DNA of 64,000 bases from positions 372,001-436,000 of the forward strand of contig JARKIF010000026.1 in the NCBI GenBank assembly GCA_029378245.1, read 5' to 3'. Source of the stretch: Roridomyces roridus. Taxonomy: Eukaryota > Basidiomycota > Agaricomycetes > Agaricales > Mycenaceae. Positions 30,790 through 42,755 of this stretch are shown here, one piece after another; within the stretch, counting starts at the first letter, position 1, and each line of letters begins with the position of its first letter. The translations under genes and the position numbers were made by a program. The notes beneath the pieces are model-generated. The model was not told the DNA's origin and did no database searches. It saw only the letters and a program-made list of their open reading frames with translations.

Positions 30790-33540
30790 CTAATAACCAC
30801 ACTCGTCTGAATCAGAGACTGAAGCAGGAACCTCAGATTCAGAGCCCCAATCGGAGTCCGAAAGAGAGAGATCCGGATTCATCTCTCGCAGGCGAGCTTC
30901 GCACTCTCCGACAGCTTTCTTCTGCTGCTCCCAAGAGCGGATGAGCTCGGGCGGTGGAGAGGGTGCTTTCTGCAACCAAAAAAAAGTGATAACGTGAACT
31001 TGTGGACTGCAATGAACTTCTTGACTTACCCGGATCCACTTCAAAATCTTCGCAAACCATTCGGGCGACACAAGGCCATACTTGTGCTGATACCAGTGAC
31101 ACTCAGTGTCCGATTCGAGGGCTGAACAAAGCTGCGCAAGATTGAGATCTTGAGCACATCCAATAGCACGGCGTCCGGTTGGCAGCGAAACAATAGTTTG
31201 GTCCAGAGCTCTCTATTACAGTTCAGCTCAGATTTACTCGAAGAAAAGAAATGGCTAAGCACTTACATATCTAAATGAAACATATCCTTCGTTTGTAGAA
31301 CCGCATACTTTAGACGTCGGATAGTCTGGAGGGCTGCGAACCGCAAGATTTCTGGGCGAGGCATGAACAAGGCACCAGATTTATCAGGATCATTGAGGAA
31401 TTCTTGGATAGCATTGATATACACCGAATCAGTCCCCGATATCTTGGTAAGCGGTACGAGTACATCCCATTTCAGCGCAAGCAAATCCAAAATCGCAAGG
31501 ATGTAGAGGAAGGTCCCCGGGCCCCGTGATGTGAGGAATCGCCGGGGTAGCACATTCCAGATGCGCAATACAGAAAGGAGATCTGGGCTTTGAAGATGCT
31601 CGGGATGTCCTACCACAGATTCCGTGGGATGATCTCCAGGACTCTCAGAAGTCTAAGTACCAGAAAGATGAGCAAGCACGCAGAAGAGCCAAAAAAAACA
31701 TACAGGAGTAGACTCGAATGCACCTCTGAGTTTTAAAAAATTGCCCCATGTCCCAATCAGGTCCACTGGTGCAGGTGAAACTTGCTGTGGCAATGAGCAT
31801 CAACAGTCGCAAGGAAAACAGATTCTTTATTGGAATCACCTCAAGCCAAGTGATAATGGTCCGGGCTTCATGCTTTGACCGTTCAAGACAGAATACCTCG
31901 TGCTGGAAATTGACATTCGAAAAAAGGCGGACCAACGCGTCAGATGGATGAACTCTCGGAAAGCACCCCACAAAGACCAATGTGATTAGCCTGTTTTTTG
32001 TCCTTTTTACTTTTTGCGTTCGATAATGTCAATGAAGATGACTCACCCAAAGTCGATAGGCTCCAATAATCCGGATGAAAGGGCGCCAGCCATTTCATGC
32101 ACCAGTGCATTCTGCAAGCCCTCACATGATATACAGAACGACGATGACCGCTGCGAGTCCACCAAGAAGTCACCAAAAGAGGCATGTAGCAATTCAACCG
32201 GTTTGTGATACCCAATGGTGCGCACGGGGTGCACACGGACTAGAGCATGCAAGCCGCGTAAAATAGCACGAGATGTTCCTCGCCGCATTCGAAGGACAAG
32301 GTCGATTTGTTCGGGGTCTAGACGTCTTGTTTCCACAACCGCATGCAAGACGCGAAGCAGTGTCGGCTTGTTGGGAATCGAGGAAAGGACTTGAGTGTAC
32401 AAATCGTCGAGAGGAGTCAAACTGGCGGGATCTAGACGGAGAACCGCCTCGAGCCGTTCTGCAGGATGTGAATATTCGTCGTCGATGTAGCGAAGAATGG
32501 TGGAGGCGTAGATGAATGTTCCAGATGACTTGTAGACCATGTTCTGAATGCTATTTTCCCCAGGCCAGTCGTCCTCCAGCACTGTCCCTCGAGAGGTGTG
32601 TATCAGACGGATCTGAGAGAACTCTTCCGTGAGATATCGGCCAATATCTGAATATGCAGCATCATCGGGCCGTATCTCGAGACCTCGACAGATGTCCGAG
32701 TTCTCTGGAGCCTGAAAGAGCTCAAGAAGATGAGGCTCGGACCGGCTACAAACGAGGATATGGAGGGGTGCATCGCCAGAACGCAAGATGTCGATAAGCG
32801 TGCGTACGAGGGTAGTTTGCGCCCCGCGGTCCTCGCATTCGTCCAATCCATCAAGGACAAGGATGGGTCGAGACGCCAGCGGGGGTGCGTGTCTGAATGG
32901 CTGGACCAGGAGCTTCTCCAGCTGGTGGTGCATTGTCCTCCCCAGAACCAGCTTGTCCGTCTCTACGGCGTGTTGTATCATGGGGCCGAGCTGAGGGAAT
33001 GCCACGGCGAGCTGATAGGCCAATGATGGGAGCAAGTTCCTCCAAGTACCGCGGTTGACGCTCCCCCGCTTGAAGAAGAAGGAGCCGCCCAGTTTACTGC
33101 CGTCGTGGCAGCTCGCGGCAAACTGCTGTGCGATCGCAGACTTGCCGATACCAGCGCAGCCGTGGAGCCAGAATATTGCGCTATCGCTGGGCTGCTCTGA
33201 GGACCATCGACCCAGTTCATCCAAGATCGCACTTCGTGTGCCGGGATGGCACGAGGGATCCGGAGGGCGCTCAGCGGAGTTGTGCATTGCGTCAAGGGAC
33301 AAGGCATGGAGCAGGATGTCGAGGCCTTGTTGAACTTAGAGCACAGCTCGTAAAATCGAGGCATTGGCACACACCGCTTTCCCCGACATTAGTCGTATGA
33401 GAGATATTCAAGCTTCCTGCGACATTATGGAAGGTGCCACTGTTCTGGAAGTGAACTGGCCGATCTCCTTCGATGCGCAGAACATTGCCGGGACCCTGAG
33501 TCTGAAGTCGAACTGGACGATCCCCGTCGAGGCGGAGCAT
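30790..33540 (-). pseudogene. NACHT NLR gene, copy C, with one-base frameshift
   Basis: Exons 33375-33540, 32047-33325, 31840-31990, 31704-31784, 31267-31652, 31030-31212 and 30790-30969 match copy B in number, order and phase. The NACHT core is intact (Walker A GCAGIGKS, Walker B LVLDGLDECED). Exon 6 is 183 nt instead of 184: one base is lost at about 31156 (atcttgag against atccttgag), throwing the last 90 residues out of frame. Up to that point it encodes about 700 residues and might still give a shortened protein; a sequencing error is also possible. It is more diverged from A and B than they are from each other, so it is the older duplicate. Intron 5 here has an ordinary GT donor. Confidence 0.85.
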
Positions 33541-33822
33541 TGTCGAGTGGGGGGAGAGATGAAGAAAGGCAGCGTGTGTAAATACCCACACTCTGTGCCG
33601 TGAATGTCCCGTAAACTAATTGTGGTGTGAACGGACAGCACAGAGCCAACAAACGCAGCCGTATCCTCCGACGTCCGTCTCCTTTTCTAGACCAATGCTT
33701 CCGAGTCTGGAGCCGAGGACAGCCTGAAAGAGGATTCAACGGCCGCGGGAGGGGCGCGCTTTCATTGTCGCAGTCATCCCAGCAGACACGGTTTCCCCAT
33801 GGCCAGCCACACACAGATGACA

Positions 33823-34148
33823 ATGGGCATCAGGAGATCCAGAAAAGCGACACAGTAGCATTGGAGACAGCTCCACGCTTCGAAGACAGTATCTGGAGAA
33901 CGAGCTTCGGAGGGTGCAAGAGCAGATGGTGGACGTGGATCGCCTGACGATAAGTTCTTCGCGGATGAGTCTGGCGGCGCCGGGAGAGAACGAAGTTCGA
34001 GATTTGGAAGAGTTGTTGAAGGTAGCGAGGGATAGGAATGCGATGCTGATCATTGATGAGACGGATAGACGAACTGGAGAGGCAGATGCAGTCGGCATGG
34101 GCGTTGGGACTGTCTGACGAGCCTCCGCCTGGGTATAGTTCGTTGTAG
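33823..34148 (+). pseudogene. Small coiled-coil protein gene, copy D (broken)
   Basis: Homologous to 29992-30309. A one-base change near the start gives a stop after 11 codons. The CATTGAT insertion near 34046 is shared with copy A. The later part is nearly identical to 240-485. Confidence 0.6.
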
Positions 34149-34827
34149 TTTTTGCTGTGTCGGAGCACCGTTGGACAAGGTCAGCAATCGGCGCGTTGTG
34201 AGCGGCAGGACTGCAGAAGAGCCAGAGATGGTGGGAAAAGTCAAGCCCGAAATCAGAGGAGTGATTGCCGAGTGGCAGTGCTTCGATGCCGATCTTCCTC
34301 CTCTTCTTGTCCTCTTCCGTCAATTATTGAAACGCCAACGGAACAATGTCTTCGACGCAAAATTCATTGTCGTTTTCCATCTCTGTGCACAGCTCGGTAT
34401 CGCCGTGATCCGTGACGGCCGAGTCATACTTGGTCACACCTCCGTGCCTACTCTACTGAGGGTTCCAGAAACTCCCGGTGTACCCAGGAGTCAGCGCCCG
34501 GCCGAGCACGTATGCTCTTGCAGTGCATCATACATCACGGGGAATCTTACACCCTAGGCAACGGAAGGCAACGGATGGCGCACTGGCAACGGAACACGGT
34601 TACCTGCTCCAGGTAGCCTCCGAGGCCGACTGCGGAGGGCCCGCCACCTGCTAGAGGCAATTCCGCAGCACCCAAAGGCTGATGCTTTCCTCCAAAACGT
34701 AGGAGAGCGATAAAACTGATTTCATTGTCCTGGATTCACGCTCACAGTGCTGCGGAGGGCTTCTTTGTCCAGCAACTCTTCGAATATATAAACATTTTTG
34801 AACCATGACTGAACTCACGATTCTCAG
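34149..34827. other. Duplicated intergenic stretch, unit D, no supported gene
   Basis: Almost identical to 486-1176 apart from a roughly 12-bp loss near 34509. Nothing recognisable is coded. Confidence 0.5.
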
Positions 34828-35498
34828 ATGTCTTCTCAAGCCAACAACCAAGGACGCTCCACACCACTACGGAGAGGGAAGGCGTGCTTCAACTGCAGGT
34901 ATGTTGTTGCGTCCATTTGAATCGCATCCGTCTCATTTCTTGACTCAGTCATTTCAAAATCGTGAGTCCTCTTTCTCTTTCGTTCCATCCTTGCTGATTA
35001 TATCCCAGAAATGCGACGGCGTTGTACGTATATCTCTCATTCAAAGAAACTCGAACTGACTGACAGACATGCGGGCCATGCCGGAGAATGCCCAAGGCTG
35101 ACCCCTGTGAATTCAACGACTCCTTGTCCCGGACTCAGGAGCTGGAGCATACCGTGTTCCGCCTCCAGTCTCAGCTGAATGAGCTACATGGCGGCGGAGG
35201 GGTGTGGCCCTCGTCTGCTGCTCCCGGATCGCCCTTTAGCGGATCCTCAGCGGGTTTGTGGTTCATGCTGGTTCAGACACCTGTAATCACCTCCCAGCAG
35301 GCGGATCCTCCGACGGGTCGTTCTTGGGATTCCAGGAACCTCCCCTTGTCGTTATCGAGTCCTTGTGAGTTGCTTCAATTCATAAGTTTTCAGACTTCGA
35401 TCCTTCTCCCTCATGCCACCAATTTGGCTTCTTCCTGCACCCCACACGCTTCCGGGATGCAGCACTCCTCCCATTCGCCTTTGGCGACGTCAAATAGA
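34828..35498 (+). pseudogene. Zn(II)2Cys6 transcription factor, N-terminal fragment, copy D
   Basis: Exons 34828-34898, microexon 34949-34961, 35009-35023, 35067-35253 and 35298 on. It shares the shortened cluster loop of copy A. The empty KDZ site TTTGTGGT is at 35255-35262, in the 44-nt intron. A lost C in the FLPHAT..FGFF block near 35419 shifts the frame, and the gene runs out into repeat DNA. It cannot encode a full factor. Confidence 0.7.
35255..35262. other. Empty paralogous target site of the KDZ element (unit D)
   Basis: Single TTTGTGGT in the same intron position as in unit A, confirming the uninserted state. Confidence 0.85.
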
Positions 35499-36830
35499 AA
35501 GTGCAGACTACCGCACTGACTGTAGCCTTACCTGCGCTTGGACGGGGTGGGTCTAAGGGACAAGGTGCGTCGATGGCTGGAGGTTTCAGCAGCTAATCAT
35601 AACATCGGCGAAGGCGCATGCAATCGAAGTACAATATATCAAAAAAACATAGTTTTCAACTCATCGATGCCCTCGGAAGGAATCGAACCCTCAAACAAAC
35701 ACTGAAGAATATCCCGAATGTATATAGCTGGTGAGGTGACCACCGCGGTCAACGAGGGCTGCCCCAGACTCTCTGGAACCGCCTTGATGCCATGCCATTA
35801 ATTCATCTAAATTCACTCTTTGCGTACCACCTACCAGTACATTTCAACTCGATCGACAAGCCAGCCTGCTATACAGCTCCGCGTCACTTACAATGTCGTG
35901 AAAGGGAAACGAACGAGAACCTGCGGTGTAAGCCTAAGGCTTCAGCAGCTGACACCGGCAGCGCATGCAGTCAAAATTCAATAAAAAAAGTATTGGTTAC
36001 TCCCGAAATGGCCTGAAGGGAATCGAATCCTCACAGCGCTGACACAGCTACTACTAACCAAATCTCGTTGACCATATTTGACGAACAAGTCCCGTCCTCT
36101 CTCTCTCTCTGAGACTCTTCCTTCAACAGTTCAAAGCTGAAGGGTCCCAGAATCTACACCGCGACCTTGGTCCCAAAAAAAGCGTCGCTATTAGCGAAGA
36201 CCGATGCCCTCGAAGGGAATCAAACCCTCAAAACCCACTAACTGAGTCGGTGTGCGACTGTCCTACAAATGGCGAGGTGACCCCCAGGGTCAACGAGGGC
36301 TTCCCCGACTCTGCCATTCCTCATCTAAATTCACTCCTTTCGTACCGCATGCACATACTTATACACATCCCAGTAGTATGTAACTTGATCGACAAGCGGG
36401 TGGCTCGCTGCCCTTGTCGAGGAATCGAAACCAGCCCGCCTACGGCCTCTGACCTCGGCAGCAACACCAGCCGAAGGCGCAACAAGTCAAAGTTGAATAG
36501 GTTAAAAAAAGATCGTGTAATCGCTCATGTCCTCGGGGGGAATCGAACCCTTACGACCATTGAGGCGCGAGTATCGTCCTTGGACAGGCTTCTTCAACAA
36601 GAGGCAAAGCTTGTGGAATAATAATTGGAATCCGACTGTACCCAGAGCCCAAAAACTATCAGAAATGCTATCCCTCCATGCCTTGGGAGGGAATCGAACC
36701 CTCCACCACTCCGACGAAGTGACCGCGGTTGACCCAAACACACTCTCTGTAGCCACCTCAATCCCATACTAAATAAGTGTACCGAGATAAGTAGTTCAAC
36801 TTGCAGGTTGGACTCGGGTGAGTGGGCGGG
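35499..36830 (-). repeat. tRNA-derived SINE-like repeat cluster, unit D
   Basis: Box B motifs on the minus strand near 35678, 36017, 36211, 36537 and 36690, with T-runs 20-35 nt further on and the conserved tail (reading gcgcatgcagtcaaaattcaat on plus). Some units differ by insertion or deletion from A and B, so the cluster evolves by unit gain and loss. No gene is seen. Confidence 0.5.
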
Positions 36831-38284
36831 CTACGAGTCAGAGTCGGCCAGCGTCCGCGCAAACGTAGAGTGGGTAGGCGTCGGCGCAAACGTAACATCC
36901 CCATCCCCATCCTCATCCCCGTCTGCCTCGGACGCAGAAAGGTACGAGGATGACGAAGAAGTAGTGCTGGTGAAGGATGATGCAGACGTCGATTGAGGAA
37001 TCTGCGGAGATTGAGCAGTGGTGTATGGCGAGTGAGGAATCTGCGGAGACGGCGCAGCGGGGATGTATGGCGATGGCTCCGCAGACGACACGGCAGGCGA
37101 GTGCGTAGGACTCTTGGTCGCAATCTCCGAGCTGGTTCGTCTATGCCGTTTCACCCGCTCAGGACTGCCTTCAGGCGACCCGTCGCCCAACGAAGTCACG
37201 CTGCCCGACATGGACAGCCTCGACGCGCTCCTCAGCTCCACGTTCTCGCCCTCAATCAGCCTAAGCGCGCTTCGTAGTGCAGCCTTCTCCTCCAACGCTT
37301 CCTCCAACGCCTCCTTCACGCCCCTCGCCTCCCTCAACTCGCCCCGCGTGCGCTTCAGCTCCTCCGCCATCGGCTGCAGCTTCTTGAGCTCTCCCTCAAC
37401 CTCCGCCCGCCGTTTACGCTCACTCGCCACCATCCGATTGGCTTCCTCGAATAAGGCTTGGCTGAGAGACTCCACCTCCGCCTCGAGCGCGGCCTTGTCT
37501 TTCAAAGCCGCTGCAGCCTCCTGGCGAGCCTTCTCAGCCTCCTGCCGCGCCTTCTCCTCCGAAGCCTTGGCAGCGTGCAAAGCGGACTGCAGGGCGTCGT
37601 CGACTTCGTGTGTTGTGGAGAGTGAAGGCATGCTCGGGGATGTGAGGTGCCCTGCCGGGTGTTGTTGTAAAGCAGAGGAAGTAGCGGTTGTAGGTGTGCC
37701 AGGACGACTATTGAAGAACGTCTTGAAGAAGCGCGAGTTGCCGCCAGCGCTACCTTCAGTGGGCGAGGAGCCGGCGACGGGGGAGGTGGCCTCGTGTGAG
37801 GCGGCGGCGGCGGAGGATGACGCGGAAGCGTTGGAGGAATCGCGGCTGGCGCGCCGCCAGCCAACGTCACGCCCGCTACCAGCGCTCGACTTGAGCGCCT
37901 CCTCGAGCATCTCGTTGTTGGCGATGACGAGCTGGAGATTTGATTTTGCCACATTCAGCTGCAGCTCGAGCTCTGCCTTGCTCTTGAATGCGTCGCTGAG
38001 GAGATTGGACTGGCTAGTATGAGATATCGCTCGTGTGCTTTGAAAAGCCCACGCACCAGCTCCGTTACTCGGTTAATGACCATATTGAGCGCCGACCTCA
38101 GATCGTCCTCTTGGCCATGTGAGCTGACGCGCCGGGCATCGTGGAGCTCTTGCTCGACGGCGAGGAAGATCTGGTGTTGCTGCGACCCCGATGCTTTCGT
38201 CTGCGTCGCATTCAGACTGTCCGTCCGCCTTGGCGTAGAGGCTGAGCCAGCGCCATTGTGCAGCGAGGATGGGAAGTGGAGCAT
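36831..38284 (-). CDS. SEC2: Sec2-like Rab guanine-nucleotide exchange factor
   Basis: Two exons, 38057-38284 and 36831-38009, give 468 aa (start ATG at 38284). The signature is the Sec2/Rabin coiled-coil GEF core, LEAEVESLSQALFEEANRMV followed by ASERKRRAEVEGELKKL, near residues 240-280. Sec2 proteins activate the Rab Sec4 on secretory vesicles. Upstream lie a helical N-terminus (LAVEQELHDARRVSS...) and a Ser/Ala-rich linker with FFKTFFNSRPGTP. Downstream is a long helix (LKRTRGELREARGVKEALEE), then a Ser/Pro/Tyr-rich disordered tail ending FARTLADSDS. It is shorter than yeast Sec2 (759 aa) and an extra 5' exon is possible. The last 255 bp were copied into units A and B beside IML2 sequence. 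Confidence 0.8.
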
Positions 38285-39530
38285 CCGAGTGGTGGGTCAG
38301 TGCGATGCCGCAGATAAGAACCGTCGGTAGAGTGGGCGAGATTGCTGCTCCGTGGAGCGCAGAGAGGTTAGAGGAGGCGAGCGGCGGGCAGGTGGCCGAG
38401 CGAGGCAAAGTGGGGTGTCACTGTGACGACCGTCACATCTCGCCTGTTCCTCGCTGTCATGAATCATGATGCAATTGATTGTCTCCCGACTGTACGACAC
38501 TTCGAACGCATATTTCCTCTGCGACGGTCAAAATCTGAATTTAATACGGGTTTCCCTGCTGCGGCCTCAGGCCTCAACAGCGGAACCAGTCAAAAAGAGT
38601 CCTTACCCCGCGAATAATGTCCTTGGGAAGGAATCGAACCCTCAGATCACTGACCGAATGTCGTCGAGTATTATTTGCTCCAAGGCTTCTCACCCTTGCT
38701 TCTCCCATACGTTCACGTACAGTTTCAGAGCCCAAGACTTGAAAAATCTGGACCCAGGGTCCCAAAAAAACCATCACGGCCAGTCAGTCCATGCCCTCGG
38801 AGGGATCGAACCCTATACGCTTTGGATGGTGAAGTGCCACGGTCAGTCAACGAAGGCCACCGCAAGCTCTCTGGAACCACCCATACTCATGTTCATCTAG
38901 ATTGCACTGTTTTCTTTCAACAAACCGCCTAGCGGAGAGGTCCGAGGGCCAAGGCTAATTACTGGAGTAGCGTGTAAAGGCCACCCAGATGCCAAAAAAG
39001 CTCTTCGTCATAATGCTGATGTAAACCGTCTCAGGGGATCGAACCCTCAAACGCAGTGACAATCCGGCGACTTTACAGATGCTGAGGTGACTGTCACGGT
39101 CAGCAACGGCTACCTCCCCCTCCTGGCACTCGAGACACAAACCCGGACAGAAATGTTTCTGTCACTCTATGTCCGATTCACTTCTTCTACTATGCTCCCC
39201 ACCTCATTTCCTACTGCATTAGTACAAATTAATCACGTCTCTCCTCCACTGTCACCTTTCGACTCTGTTTTGTTCAAAATTCGACATTCTCTCATCACAC
39301 TTCAACTTTCCACCTTTCCGCAACCAAACCCACAGCCCACTGGTTACTTCAAATGGAACCAGATGTATCTCCGCAATAGAGATAGAATCCCGATGCTGGT
39401 CATGTTCGAACCCAGCCGACAGAAACGAGATGTCAGACATGTGCGTTTGATGCGGAAAATTGAACAACATGGCAGGCCAATATGAGTTTTGTGAGTGGCA
39501 TATCCCCAGCGTCCCGAGTTGAGTTGACTT
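38285..39530 (-). repeat. Spacer with further SINE-like units
   Basis: The Sec2-like gene's upstream region is followed by three tRNA-derived units (box B near 38630, 38803 and 39034, minus strand), outside the duplicated block. The open frame at 39087-39485 (+) has no recognised domain and I do not call it. Confidence 0.45.
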
Positions 39531-40480
39531 CTAACTGTCGTTTTCCGTACATACTATTCCTCCTTTCTCTCCAGCTCTCAGTCTTCCGCGCGCAATCCCA
39601 CCCGGGACGAGGAAATCATCAGCGGAATGGGCCCGCTCCATATCATCTGGCTTTACCGCAACGATCCGGAGCTGAAGACACGATTGGAGCAGGTAGTACA
39701 TCCAACCACTCTGAACAACACGATTGGCCGGCGCAGGGGTGGAACATTCCCGTCTCTGGCATTCACAATCTATGTACCTCTTCCCAACCTCGCCGCCCCA
39801 TGAACCGCTGCCTGCGCCTAGAGAGTTCCCCACGTCAACACAAAGGAGCAATATTGAGTAAATCGAACAACTCACATCCTGGCGCTTTACCTCCGTCTTC
39901 AACACCGCCATCAACAAAAACATCCGTTCAAATTCGTCCTGCATCTCGAAGGGGAAGTATATCACGGCTGGATCGCCGCCTCGGAGCCCCCGCCGGTGGT
40001 ATGGCGTGAAGCGAACGACGCCGCTGGAGTTCTGTGCGAATTTGGGTACGGCCTAGTGGTTGGAACTTGACGTCAGAGACCCGCCGGGAAGTGAACGGAA
40101 GGCTCCACGCACCAGAAGCTCCCTATGCCTATCCTGATATTTCAGCGTGTAGGGCCTACCGGCCCAATCCCATTCGTGCTCCCTATGTAAATAGGTCATC
40201 AGCTGCCTCGCCTCGACTCGGGCTATAGGACTCACCGATTCAGCAGCCCGCCCACCCTGCTCTCGATATCATCCCACCTCCTCTGCACCCCATTAATCTC
40301 AAACGTCTTCTCCGTCCAGTAAATCACTCCCGTGAGCCCACTCGCAGCGCTTATCGTCGTCTCCGATTTGCGACGCATGAGCCCGTGTGTGGAGGTCAGG
40401 GTGTAGTGTACCGCGCCGTCGGGTCCGACGAGGGCCGATTGGATTAGCTTGGTGTCGAGAAATGTGAGGGGAAGGGACAT
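39531..40480 (-). CDS. DUF6593-like fungal protein
   Basis: Three exons, 40236-40480, 40113-40182 and 39531-40052, with matching phases (up to 278 aa). The order of elements fits the fungal DUF6593 pattern: N-terminal strands (SALVGPDGAVHYTLTSTHG), ISAASGLTGVIYWTEKTFEI, a WDWAGRPYTLKYQD segment after intron 1, VRFTPYHRRG, and a final helix FERMFLLMAVLKTEVKRQD. The function of the family is unknown. The last 100 residues after KRQDV do not look like the family, so the true stop or another intron probably lies near 39860. No signal peptide. Confidence 0.6.
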
Positions 40481-42264
40481 TGTTGCCGTTGGTGGGTTGA
40501 GGGAGCCGTCATTGAGCGCTGCGTTTATATGGGAGAGGGAGAAGGCTGTGTGCCCACTGCCGGCCTAGTTCGGGACTTCCTAAGTAAAGTTTAAGATTAT
40601 GACAGATTATGACTCGCTTTTGGCTGATCTCTCCCGTCTTCCTCAAGACCCATGTTCATTTTTTCTCACCCCGCACCTATGTACAGCTCAGCAGCATACA
40701 TATCAGCCGGCTGGAGGCAACGTCTGCCTGTCGTCCTGACCTCTAACCATGTCAAAATTATTTGCCTCGAGGCTCGTGTCCTCATCCAACAGTCTTTGCA
40801 CCGGCCAATGGACCCTGAAGGCCCGATGGAATTCCGCTGCTGAACCCGGCGTTGAACGGAGTGTCCGTTCTTCTTGTTTGTTCTGTTCAATCCCCGTGGG
40901 TAAAGCTCCTTCTGCAGCCAATGAGTGTCCTCAAGATCTATATTCATTTTTCCTGATGAGAACCCGCAGTTCAACAGAATTTCAGACCGCGTGTGCCGCC
41001 GGCTTCAAAATTCAGGCGACGTAGCCGGGGGCTGCGTCGGTGCGCTAATCCGGCATCTTCTGAGAAGCTCTACAGCTTTACTTGACAGATTGCAGTTCCG
41101 CCGGTTCAACAGCCTCACATGCCGCGACAACACTTACAGTGAGCCTCTGCGTTTAGTACTCGGCTTGACGTTGGCAAAATTTGCTTCAAAGTTTAAACTC
41201 AAACTGTCTGGGACTCTGGGTGCCTTGCTCAAGGGCCTCTCCTCTGGTGATTGATCTTCTCATTTTCCATCGAACAGCCGACTCTCGCACTGTTTTTGAT
41301 AGGCGCAGCATGCAGATACTCATACTGACGCACCCTGACTCACCCTTACAGCCGCTGCATCGGTCCACATGTAAGGGCTCGGTGATTCTTGGCCGCCGCA
41401 GTCGTCATCGAGTAACAAATATTCAGTTGCTTCCTGCGACGTAGTCCTTTCGCACGAACGGCCTCTCGCAAAGGCGTGCAAACCTTGAGAGAAACTTATT
41501 TGTGCAGGTGATGGATATATTCGAGGAATGCCGCTCATGCTCCGCGTCGCGCAGTCGCATAACATGAATAATCATGCGTCCTTCGCTCCTTGCCGCTCGT
41601 GCCACGATCTCGTGCCACTGGAGCCCAGTCTCCGCGATCCATTTCAACCTCTCCGAATCAGTGGTCGGCGCGGCGAGCGAAACAACTTCGACTTGAGGCC
41701 TTGAGGCCCCACACAAGTATAGTCGAACAGGACAAAATAGCCCTTGCCCGGATCGCCCCACTGGCGCATGCACCTGATGGCGTTGGTGAAGATTCGGAGT
41801 TTCGTGCGGATGTAGTCACGCAGGAGGGCACGCATGAAGGCGCGGTGGCGCAGTGTTACCTGAAAGATTCGACCACCTGGGTGGTATTCAATCAGAAAGC
41901 TCGAACCAGGGTGGTTGTTCCACTTACGTATGACCTTTTTTATCGTTGTAAATTATCTGTACCGAGAGCGAAGGTTCTGCGACGATAACAGAGGTTGTAG
42001 AAGTGGTTTATGAGGTATCCTTGTCAGTTCTCGCAGTGTAAACCATCAGAGGTTCGAGGTCCCATGTCAATACACGACGTTACGAGGTCAGAGGTCACCA
42101 GATCATGCTGTGCCAGCCAAATTGGGATGCACCACACTTACTCACGCTCGACCACGGTCAAACCACGGTCCACCAGCATACAACCGATACACACGATGTT
42201 GTCTCCTCAAGACGAACCATGGTTTACCGTGCCAAAATCCCAATCCCAACGTTCAAGTTTGAAA
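40481..42264. other. Gene-poor stretch with one possible gene remnant
   Basis: I see no complete gene. On the minus strand 41423-41880 there are two overlapping frames that look coding in turn. One has MRALLRDYIRTKLRIFTNAI and GYFVLFDYTC, preceded by a tttcag acceptor near 41860; the other has SERLKWIAETGLQWHEIV. This suggests a gene with a frameshift or an unusual short intron, of unknown family. The stretch 42130-42230 contains CCACGGT/ACCGTGG motifs like those at 45083-45130. Confidence 0.35.
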
Positions 42265-42755
42265 TAGTGTTTTGCCGGCTACGGCTCGAAGCCCGAAGCC
42301 GGCCAAGCCAAGCCCAAGCCGGCTGTGCACCCCGGCTTCGACGCGTAATTTTTTTGGCCGTTGTGAGAACCCCACCCTTACTCAATCCAATGTAAATTTG
42401 CTTAGAATCACTCCTTTATTCCCCTTGAACTTGGCCGTACATTATCGAGCCAAACTTGAGCCAAACTCGAACAGGACATTGACAGCTGATGGCCATCAAC
42501 AAGCCATCACTGATGTTGGGTTTTAATCCGGTCCGTATTCCCGTCGTGGGACTGAATTGTGAACTGCAACGGACTGGATACACACTGTACACATTAGTAG
42601 CAATAAGTGATGTCAAGAATGGAGCTTCCAAGGCACAAAAAAAAAAGGTTCAAAGCCGCCGGCTAAGCCGGAGCCGAGCCAAGCCGGCCGGGTCTGACGG
42701 CTTCGGCTCCGGCTTGGCCAATGTCGAAGCCGGAGCCGGAGCCGGGAAAACACTA
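42265..42755. mobile_element. hAT-like MITE with GCCGGCT-rich ends
   Basis: Inverted ends TAGTGTTTTGCCGGCT (42265-42280) and its near-complement at 42740-42755 (one mismatch), each followed inward by runs of GGCTCCGGCTTCG-like repeats. The TAGTGTTTT terminus and subterminal GC repeats fit a hAT-type non-autonomous element. The flanks GTTTGAAA (left) and, three bases away, CTTTGAAA (right) may be a damaged 8-bp duplication. No coding capacity. Confidence 0.65.

Noticed and set aside
39087..39485. Plus-strand frame of 132 aa
   Set aside because: Starts within a SINE-like unit and has no family-like features.
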